Source of the DNA: Mariprofundus sp.
Lineage (GTDB): Bacteria > Pseudomonadota > Zetaproteobacteria > Mariprofundales > Mariprofundaceae
Length of the DNA stretch: 10,379 bases
Direction: 5' to 3'
Assembly: GCA_030951095.1 (NCBI GenBank)
Contig: JAUZQI010000010.1
Location: forward strand, 1 to 10,379
In this document: in pieces, positions 1-4,649 of the stretch
Numbering within the stretch: the stretch's first letter is position 1
Layout: each line of letters opens with the position of its first letter
The notes under the pieces: generated by a model
What the model was told of the DNA's origin: nothing
The model's input: only the letters and a program-made list of their open reading frames with translations
The model's database searches: none
Translations under genes and position numbers: made by a program

Positions 1-234
1 GACTGGGTCAAACGGCTTATTGATGATGGGGAATTACTTTCATTTGCCATTTGGGCCCATGTTTTTCTAATACTGACACTGTACGCGCTGTATGTGCTGC
101 AGGTTCAGGCCGGGCGTCAATTACTGAGTGGCGACCGGGAAGCGCGACCAGAGCACAGATTGCAAAGTCGCGGGATTATTGTAGTTCGACTGTTTGTCTT
201 CCTCAGTGGCGCATTGTTGATTGCACCGGATTAA
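1..234 (+). CDS. C-terminal end of an unrecognised membrane protein (5' end outside window)
   Basis: The first frame is open from base 1 to a TAA at 232-234 and gives 77 residues; the true start is upstream of the window. Two hydrophobic stretches are visible, about residues 14-34 (LLSFAIWAHVFLILTLYALY region) and 60-75 (IIVVRLFVFLSGALL region), separated by a charged, Arg/Glu-rich loop. This suggests a polytopic inner-membrane protein or a small two-span one. I do not recognise the family. It lies in the same direction as, and 90 bases before, a small membrane peptide and a diheme cytochrome c. A respiratory role, for example an oxidase-associated subunit, is therefore possible, but this is inference from context only. 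A competing 68-residue frame at 51-257 lacks membrane character and looks like a shadow. Confidence 0.6.
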   Translation, partial: DWVKRLIDDGELLSFAIWAHVFLILTLYALYVLQVQAGRQLLSGDREARPEHRLQSRGIIVVRLFVFLSGALLIAPD

Positions 235-281
235 GGGGCAGGATTAAAAATTGTTAATTTGATGCTTGCCTTTTTATTTTC

Positions 282-296
282 GGCATGCAGGATGCC
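282..296. repeat. Short inverted repeat between the first two genes
   Basis: GGCAT (282-286) and ATGCC (292-296) form a 5-bp stem around a 5-base loop in the 90-base gap 235-324. No T-run follows, so it is not a credible intrinsic terminator. The preceding bases (271-280) are T-rich. It may be an mRNA processing hairpin or chance; nothing else is seen in this gap except the ribosome binding site of the next gene. Confidence 0.3.
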
Positions 297-324
297 AAAT
301 TATTGAATCTTAGGGAGGTTTGAA

Positions 325-462
325 ATGCTTGCAGACTTTATTGAAGCTTCGGTAATGTTTCAGAATGCCGATATCTATATGCTATACGGAATTATTTTTG
401 TGTCGTTGGGGCTGATTTGCCTGTTCACCTATATTTCCGATTGTAACAAATACGAAGATTGA
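325..462 (+). CDS. 45-residue single-span membrane peptide, possible cytochrome oxidase accessory (CcoQ-like size)
   Basis: ATG at 325 is preceded by a strong Shine-Dalgarno GGGAGG (313-318) with 6 bases of spacing. The frame runs to TGA at 460-462. The product has a short acidic N-terminus (MLADFIEASVMFQNADIYML), one hydrophobic span at about residues 18-36 (including GIIFVSLGLICLF), and a short polar tail rich in Asp/Asn/Glu. No domain is recognisable. Size, single span and position just before a diheme cytochrome c resemble the small subunits that accompany cbb3-type oxidases (CcoQ/CcoM class), but the sequence itself does not prove this. The stop is 26 bases before the cytochrome start, so the two are very probably co-transcribed. 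The strong ribosome binding site is the best evidence that this short frame is real. Confidence 0.7.
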   Translation: MLADFIEASVMFQNADIYMLYGIIFVSLGLICLFTYISDCNKYED

Positions 463-475
463 TTAACAATAATTC

Positions 476-482
476 AGGAGGG
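476..482 (+). promoter_or_regulatory. Ribosome binding site that fixes the cytochrome c start
   Basis: AGGAGGG at 476-482 contains the full AGGAGG core and sits 6-7 bases before ATG 489. This excludes the longer in-frame reading from TTG at 459, which would have no such signal and would put ten polar residues in front of a normal signal peptide. Confidence 0.85.
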
Positions 483-488
483 ATTTGC

Positions 489-1265
489 ATGAAACGTATG
501 ATTAGTAGCATGGGCGCTATTGCCTTGTTGGCTTGGTTTTCAGCGCCGAGTGTAGCTTCAGCAGCAGAGGTGATCGGTAATATAACCAATGGCCGTATTA
601 TCTTTCAGCAAGGAAAGGGCGATGATGTACCGGCCTGTCAGGGCTGTCATGGTATTGATGGCAATGGTAGCGATGATGTGGGGTCACCGCGTCTGGCCTA
701 TCAGGTGGACAGCTATATTCTGAAACAGTTAACTGATTTTGCACAGGATAAACGCACTGATGATACCATGTATCAGATGAATGATATATCCAAGGCGTTG
801 AGCGCTCAGGATCGTAAAGATTTGGCGGCCTATGTGCATACCCTGAAATCACCATATATTGGTTCCAATCTGGATCAGCTGCGTCGCGATGGTGCCGAAG
901 TGGGCAATCCGCACGAAGGCAAGATGATTGCCGAATATGGGGCTCCGGATCACGGCGTGCCTGCTTGTAAGAGTTGTCATGGCTTCCATGGTCGATCAGC
1001 CGGTCGTATGTTTCCGGCTATTGGTGGGCAGAACTATGTTTATTTGAAACACGAGCTGGAATCATGGCGTAATGGTGCCAACACATCTGAAGCGGATATT
1101 GCAGCAGGTAATAAAGAGGATAACGCACGCACCAATGACTACATGGGTCAGATGCGCGCTGTAGCCAGGCACCTGACTGATGATGATATCAAAAATGTGG
1201 CAGCATTCCTGACACTGGCCAAGCCGACGACACCGGGCAACCCGCGTTCTCCGAGCCATCAGTAA
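489..1265 (+). CDS. Exported diheme cytochrome c, cytochrome c4 type
   Basis: The 258-residue product starts with a Sec signal peptide: MKRM, a hydrophobic core, then VASA before AEV, with predicted cleavage after Ala25. Two class I cytochrome c domains follow. Heme sites are C50-QGC-H54 and C160-KSC-H164. Likely axial methionines are Met97 (MNDISKALSAQD context) and Met222 (MRAVARHLTDDD context), each followed by the usual 'LxxxD..xxAAxx' helix. This two-domain layout is that of cytochrome c4, a periplasmic electron carrier feeding terminal oxidases such as cbb3. Start ATG 489 is chosen because of the AGGAGG at 476-481 and the signal peptide. It is the last gene of its unit: a strong terminator follows 23 bases after the stop. 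The upstream membrane peptide suggests an oxidase-linked operon. Family assignment is firm; the partner oxidase is inferred. Confidence 0.93.
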   Translation: MKRMISSMGAIALLAWFSAPSVASAAEVIGNITNGRIIFQQGKGDDVPACQGCHGIDGNGSDDVGSPRLAYQVDSYILKQLTDFAQDKRTDDTMYQMNDISKALSAQDRKDLAAYVHTLKSPYIGSNLDQLRRDGAEVGNPHEGKMIAEYGAPDHGVPACKSCHGFHGRSAGRMFPAIGGQNYVYLKHELESWRNGANTSEADIAAGNKEDNARTNDYMGQMRAVARHLTDDDIKNVAAFLTLAKPTTPGNPRSPSHQ

Positions 1266-1288
1266 GAATCGTCAGTAGTATGATATGA

Positions 1289-1319
1289 AAACGGGAGGCT
1301 TCGGTCTCCCGTTTCTTTT
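1289..1319 (+). terminator. Intrinsic terminator after the cytochrome c gene
   Basis: An 11-bp stem (left arm 1289-1299, right arm 1304-1314, one G-T pair) closes on a TTCG tetraloop at 1300-1303 within the especially stable C(UUCG)G context. It is followed by TTTCTTTT at 1312-1319. It begins 23 bases after the stop codon at 1263-1265. This is a textbook rho-independent terminator and separates the respiratory unit from the genes to the right. Confidence 0.93.
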
Positions 1320-1368
1320 GCAACAACCTGACTGGTGCGTGAAAACGATCATTTATCCAAGAAATTAC

Positions 1369-1398
1369 TTGCATTTTTGCGCTGTTTTCCAGCATGAT
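1369..1398 (+). promoter_or_regulatory. Weak candidate promoter for the small zinc-ribbon membrane protein
   Basis: TTGCAT (1369-1374) and CATGAT (1393-1398) are 18 bases apart and lie shortly before the ATG at 1418. The match to sigma-70 consensus is modest. A promoter is expected here because the previous unit ends in a strong terminator at 1289-1319, but its exact position is a guess. Confidence 0.25.
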
Positions 1399-1417
1399 TG
1401 CGTGTACGAGGTGAGTT

Positions 1418-1726
1418 ATGATTGTCTGCTCTTCATGTGGCATCGAAATGTCTGACAAGAAGAAGATGTGTAAATCGTGTATCCACGACAAGATCAAGGC
1501 AACGTGGAAACGACAGATACGCATCTACAGTATTATTTCGGCGCTGGGTGCGATGCTGTTAATGTATGATATTTCTGAGGTGCGGGCTTTGCCGCATAAC
1601 GCCGACGGCATACCGACTTATTTGATGGGCGCGGCAGCTTTGGGTGGGCTGGCTGTGCTGGGGGGGCTGTTCGGTCTTGTGCTGGCTGTATTTTTTAATG
1701 TCTGGCACAGGGAAAAACCGGCTTGA
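1418..1726 (+). CDS. Small unknown membrane protein with N-terminal four-cysteine zinc-ribbon-like motif
   Basis: ATG 1418 follows GAGGTGA (1408-1414); the frame ends at TGA 1724-1726 and gives 102 residues. The head carries C4-x2-C7 and C18-x2-C21, i.e. CxxC-x10-CxxC, typical of a small zinc ribbon, followed by a Lys/Arg-rich segment (residues 24-35). Two hydrophobic spans follow, about 36-50 and 67-92; the second is Gly/Ala/Leu-rich. The predicted arrangement is a cytoplasmic metal-binding head anchored by two membrane helices. I do not recognise the family and assign no function. It is flanked by terminators on both sides (1289-1319 and 1842-1868), so it may be transcribed alone, or it may read through into the rimP operon. 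The conserved cysteine pairs, ribosome binding site and membrane pattern support a real gene. Confidence 0.8.
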   Translation: MIVCSSCGIEMSDKKKMCKSCIHDKIKATWKRQIRIYSIISALGAMLLMYDISEVRALPHNADGIPTYLMGAAALGGLAVLGGLFGLVLAVFFNVWHREKPA

Positions 1727-1769
1727 GGATTTATTGTTAATGTATTGATGGTTCTCCACTTCATTGTGG

Positions 1770-1830
1770 TTGATCCTGTTTATTGCTGCGGGCTTTACTT
1801 ATTGCTTTATTAGATAGCAATGTTTATTGT
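1770..1830 (+). promoter_or_regulatory. Candidate promoter region for the rimP-nusA-infB operon
   Basis: Two weak sigma-70-like pairs can be read. One is TTGATC (1770-1775) and TTTACT (1794-1799), 18 bases apart. The other is TTGCTT (1802-1807) and TATTGT (1825-1830), 17 bases apart. Neither is a close match. Either would place the hairpin at 1842-1868 inside the 5' leader of the rimP transcript. The stretch also carries repeated TTATTG words at 1731-1736, 1780-1785, 1799-1804 and 1824-1829. Confidence 0.25.
1801..1821. repeat. Inverted repeat ATTGCT/AGCAAT before rimP
   Basis: ATTGCT (1801-1806) and AGCAAT (1816-1821) are perfect 6-bp arms around a 9-base AT-rich centre. It overlaps the candidate promoter elements, so it could be an operator for a dimeric regulator or a leader hairpin. 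No known regulator motif is recognised. Confidence 0.4.
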
Positions 1831-1841
1831 TCGCCCCGTTG

Positions 1842-1868
1842 AAAAGTGAGCTGCGGCTCGCTTTTTTT
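1842..1868 (+). terminator. Terminator-like hairpin just before rimP (end of upstream unit or leader attenuator)
   Basis: Arms 1842-1851 and 1856-1865 pair over 10 bp (AAAAGTGAGC with GCTCGCTTTT, one G-T pair) around the tetraloop TGCG. The T-run is TTTTTTT at 1862-1868. By structure it is a good rho-independent terminator. It ends only 11 bases before the rimP GTG, leaving no room for a promoter between them. Either it lies in the rimP operon leader as an attenuator, or it is the leaky end of the 1418-1726 gene. Confidence 0.8.
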
Positions 1869-1879
1869 GTTTTTCGAAG

Positions 1880-2401
1880 GTGGTTAAAGCTTTGGAATCT
1901 GTCATTGAATCATTGCTGCAGCCTATTGCTGATGAACTGGGTGTGGATGTTCTGAAAATCAGTCTTGGCAGTGGTGGTCATAGCCAGTTACTCAGGGTGG
2001 TTGTGGATCGTGCCGGAGGCATTGATTCAGATGGACTGGAACGCATCAGTCGTGGGCTGGCATTGCAACTCGATGCGGAAGATCTGATTCATGGTGCTTT
2101 CCGGCTCGAGGTGACTTCGCCGGGGCTGGACTGGCCGTTGCAAAGTGAGGCTGATTTCAGTCGTTATCAGAATGACTGGGTTAAAGTCCAGTTTTTGGAC
2201 GGCACCAGTCAGGAAGGAAGAAATCTCGGGCCTGTGAAATCAGAAAATGGTGTTATTTTTACGCTGCTGATTGAAGCAAGGAAAAGCAGAGATAACCACG
2301 AAGTAGTGATTGATATGACCGAGGTCAGCAAAGTAGTGCGGGCAATCAACTGGAAAGAAGTGTCCAGCAAGAGTAAAAATGATGGCTTTGGAGAAAGTTA
2401 A
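1880..2401 (+). CDS. rimP: Ribosome maturation factor RimP
   Basis: RimP binds the 30S subunit during late assembly of the 3' domain region in the cytoplasm. The 173-residue product matches the family along its length: an N-terminal alpha/beta domain (LESVIESLLQPIADELGVDV), the central motif LEVTSPGLDWPL at residues 76-87, and a C-terminal SH3-like barrel (about 95-155). The usual motif is SSPGLDRPL; here Arg is replaced by Trp86. The tail is somewhat longer and more polar than the E. coli form. The start is uncertain. GTG 1880 gives the expected N-terminal length, but the only good Shine-Dalgarno, AGGTG at 1878-1882, overlaps it and would better serve TTG 1892. A terminator-like hairpin precedes the gene. 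It heads the operon, as rimP does before nusA in many bacteria. Confidence 0.95.
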   Translation: MVKALESVIESLLQPIADELGVDVLKISLGSGGHSQLLRVVVDRAGGIDSDGLERISRGLALQLDAEDLIHGAFRLEVTSPGLDWPLQSEADFSRYQNDWVKVQFLDGTSQEGRNLGPVKSENGVIFTLLIEARKSRDNHEVVIDMTEVSKVVRAINWKEVSSKSKNDGFGES

Positions 2402-2469
2402 CATTGATCCCATGGGTGGAGTTATTTCGGCTTCATCAAAAGTAGAATCGGAGTAGTGAGAATGCAGTC

Positions 2470-3942
2470 ATGAATGTAGAAATGTTACAGGTCGCGGATG
2501 CAGTTGCGCGCGAAAAATCAGTTGAGCGTGAGCTGGTACTGGAAGCGATGGAACAGGCGCTTAAAACTGCGGCACGCAGAACCTACCCTGGCAAGAATGT
2601 AGTTGCGGAGATCGATCGTACTACTGGCGAAATTCGCCTGTTTCACGTACGTACCGTGGTTGAGGAAGTTGAAGAAGAACTCAATGATTTGACGCTGGAT
2701 CAGGGCAGGGAACTGGATACCAATGCCGAGCTTGGCAGTGAATTCCGTGAACCATTACCGCCAATTACACTGGGTCGTATCGAAGCTCAGACAGCCAAGC
2801 AGGTGATTAATCAGAAAATTCGCGAAGCGGAGCGTGACCGCGTTATTGCAGAGTATGAAGCGCGTGTGGGCGAATTGATTACCGGTATTGTTAAACGAGT
2901 CGAACGCGGCAATGTCTATGTTGATCTGGGTCGCGGTGAAGCAGTCATGTATCGAGAGGATTTACTGCCGCGTGAAACATTCCGGCAGGGTGACCGCGTG
3001 CGTGTGTATTTGCGCGAAGTGCGTAACCAGTCCAAGGGGCCGCTGGTGTTTGTATCCCGTTCGGATGCAGGCATGGTGTTGCGCCTGTTTGAACAGGAAG
3101 TGCCGGAAATTCAGGATGGTACGGTATCTATTCAGGCTATCGCCCGTGATCCGGGCTCGCGCAGCAAGATTGCCGTGATTTCCACCGATCCCGCAGTAGA
3201 CCCTGTGGGTGCCTGTGTTGGTATGCGCGGAGCACGCGTTCAGGCTGTGGTTAATGAGCTGCATGGCGAGAAAATCGATATTATTGAATGGACTGATGAC
3301 TCGGCTGCCTTTGTGGTTAACGCACTGGCACCGGCAGAAATTGAACGTGTGTTGGTGGACGAGTCCAGTAATACGATTGAAGTGGCAGTCAGCGAAGAAA
3401 ATTTGGCCATTGCCATCGGTCGCCGTGGCCAGAATGTACGTCTGGCTTCTGAGTTGTCCGGCTGGAAGATCGAATTAATGAGTTCAGGTGAAGAGAAAGA
3501 GCGCCGCCATGAGGAAGTCTCCAAGGCACGTACGGTCTTTCATGAAGGTCTGGATGTAGATGAGGACTTTGCTGCTGTACTGGTAAATGAAGGCTTCTAT
3601 AGCATGGAGGAACTGGCTTATTGTGATGTGGCAGATATTGCAGGCATTGAAGGACTTGATGCTGAAGTGGCTACAGAGTTGCAGAATCGCGCTCGCAATA
3701 CATTGCTTGATCAGGCTTTGCAGAAAAACTCCGAAAAAGAGGGGGAATCTGCTGTATCATTACTCGATCTGACCGGTATGACACGCGAAATCGCTGAACA
3801 GTTGACGACCCGTGAGATGGTGAGTGTTGATGCGTTGGCTGATGCTGCGATAGATGAGATTGAAGATATCGAGGGTTTGAGTCGGGAACAGGCGGAAGCA
3901 TTGATTATTGCCGCTCGCGAAGCCGCTGGCTGGTTTGACTGA
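2470..3942 (+). CDS. nusA: Transcription termination/antitermination factor NusA
   Basis: NusA binds RNA polymerase and nascent RNA, controlling pausing, intrinsic termination and antitermination. The 490-residue product has the full domain set: polymerase-binding N-terminal domain (1-130), S1 domain (about 133-199, from GELITGIVKRVERGN), KH1 (about 200-285, with DPVGACVGMRGARVQAV and loop GMRG 251-254), KH2 (about 286-345, with AIGRRGQNVRLASELSGW and loop GRRG 317-320), and two C-terminal acidic repeats, AR1 (about 363-412) and AR2 (about 431-487). The AR pair is typical of beta/gammaproteobacteria, where AR2 masks RNA binding until the alpha-CTD contacts it. Start ATG 2470 is chosen because MNVEMLQV aligns with the family N-terminus; the ribosome binding site is weak (GTGAG, 2456-2460). 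In E. coli NusA represses this same operon, so autoregulation is plausible. Confidence 0.98.
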   Translation: MNVEMLQVADAVAREKSVERELVLEAMEQALKTAARRTYPGKNVVAEIDRTTGEIRLFHVRTVVEEVEEELNDLTLDQGRELDTNAELGSEFREPLPPITLGRIEAQTAKQVINQKIREAERDRVIAEYEARVGELITGIVKRVERGNVYVDLGRGEAVMYREDLLPRETFRQGDRVRVYLREVRNQSKGPLVFVSRSDAGMVLRLFEQEVPEIQDGTVSIQAIARDPGSRSKIAVISTDPAVDPVGACVGMRGARVQAVVNELHGEKIDIIEWTDDSAAFVVNALAPAEIERVLVDESSNTIEVAVSEENLAIAIGRRGQNVRLASELSGWKIELMSSGEEKERRHEEVSKARTVFHEGLDVDEDFAAVLVNEGFYSMEELAYCDVADIAGIEGLDAEVATELQNRARNTLLDQALQKNSEKEGESAVSLLDLTGMTREIAEQLTTREMVSVDALADAAIDEIEDIEGLSREQAEALIIAAREAAGWFD

Positions 3943-4600
3943 GCCGAAGCTTGAGTCGGATCACGCTCATAAGGTGACCCGATCCCGGTTGCCATTGCGA
4001 TGTTGCATGGTATGCCGGGAGTCACGCCCCAAGCAGGAGATGTTACGTCTGGTGGTTGATGGTGACGGTGAGATTTGGCCGGACGTGCTGCAAAAGGCAC
4101 CTGGCCGGGGTGTATATCATTGTATGTGTAAGGCTTGCCTGACAGGTATGAATGATAAAAGACTGCAGCTACTGAAAGCGAAGTTCAGGGTGAACTTGCC
4201 ACAGCAGGAACGTATCCGGCAGCGTATGGTGGCCATGCTGGAACTGCAACTGAAGCGGATGTTTACGCGTCAGCGCGCCTCGGCTGCTATAGGCAGGGAT
4301 GCAGTGATGCATCGACTATGGAATAATATGCCGCTGTTGTTGCTCAGGGCCATGGATGCGGGTGATGCCCTGGTTCGTCAGATTGATGGCGGGTTGGAAA
4401 AAAGAGCCCGGGCAGGTGCGACATCGGTGCTGACAAATGTCCCGTCCAGACAATGGCTGGGTGAGATGTGTGGACGAGAGGATGTTGCTGTTGTGGCGAT
4501 AGATGCTGCGGGCGTGGCAGCTGAAACAGCAAACAGATTGAATGTATATTGTATCTGGTTGGCAAGAATAACCGGACACAAAAAAGGCACAGAAAGATGA
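3935..4600 (+). CDS. ylxR: YlxR (DUF448) RNA-binding domain fused to an L7Ae/YlxQ-like domain
   Basis: The N-terminal part is a YlxR domain: LPLRCCMVCRESRPKQEMLR, then an acidic strand and APGRGVYHC. Cysteines C23, C24, C27 and C63, C65, C68 (numbered from TTG 3935) could hold a zinc ion. The C-terminal part (about residues 95-215) resembles the ribosomal L7Ae fold: RASAAIGRDAV, PLLLLRAMDAGDALVRQI, SVLTNVPSRQWLGEMCGRED and VVAID. In Bacillus, ylxR and ylxQ (an L7Ae protein) are separate neighbours between nusA and infB; here they are one polypeptide, as in many alphaproteobacteria. Both domains suggest structured-RNA binding; YlxR has also been linked to RNase P and transcription. The start is uncertain: TTG 3908, TTG 3935 and GTG 3974 are in frame and none has a convincing ribosome binding site. 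TTG 3935 overlaps the nusA stop by 8 bases, suggesting coupling. Confidence 0.9.
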   Translation: MTEPKLESDHAHKVTRSRLPLRCCMVCRESRPKQEMLRLVVDGDGEIWPDVLQKAPGRGVYHCMCKACLTGMNDKRLQLLKAKFRVNLPQQERIRQRMVAMLELQLKRMFTRQRASAAIGRDAVMHRLWNNMPLLLLRAMDAGDALVRQIDGGLEKRARAGATSVLTNVPSRQWLGEMCGREDVAVVAIDAAGVAAETANRLNVYCIWLARITGHKKGTER

Positions 4601-4622
4601 TGGCATCAGTAATACGCCATCA
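4598..4622. repeat. Inverted repeat spanning the ylxR stop codon, before infB
   Basis: TGATGGC (4598-4604) and GCCATCA (4616-4622) form a perfect 7-bp stem around an 11-base loop. The left arm begins with the TGA stop of ylxR. No T-run follows, so it should not terminate. It may act in mRNA processing or in tuning infB translation, whose start is 28 bases downstream. Confidence 0.5.
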
Positions 4623-4649
4623 ATCAAAGGTATCAGGGTATAAGAACAG

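Noticed and set aside
51..257. 68-residue frame overlapping the first partial gene
   Set aside because: Composition is not protein-like for a known family, and the overlapping frame 1-234 has clear membrane spans.
459..488. Longer cytochrome c reading from TTG 459
   Set aside because: The strong AGGAGG lies between this TTG and ATG 489, and the signal peptide begins at 489.
1189..1524. 111-residue antisense frame between the cytochrome c gene and the small membrane protein
   Set aside because: It crosses a strong terminator and both neighbouring genes' coding ends, and has no recognisable domain or ribosome binding site.
1727..1879. Search for a tRNA gene before rimP, as metY in E. coli
   Set aside because: No cloverleaf or T-loop motif is visible; only the palindrome and the terminator-like hairpin.
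2379..2456. A 25-codon frame (ATG 2379 to TAG 2456) overlapping the end of rimP and reaching into the gap before nusA
   Set aside because: No clear ribosome binding site, no recognisable domain, and low-complexity composition. A frameshifted rimP tail was considered but the family does not need these residues.
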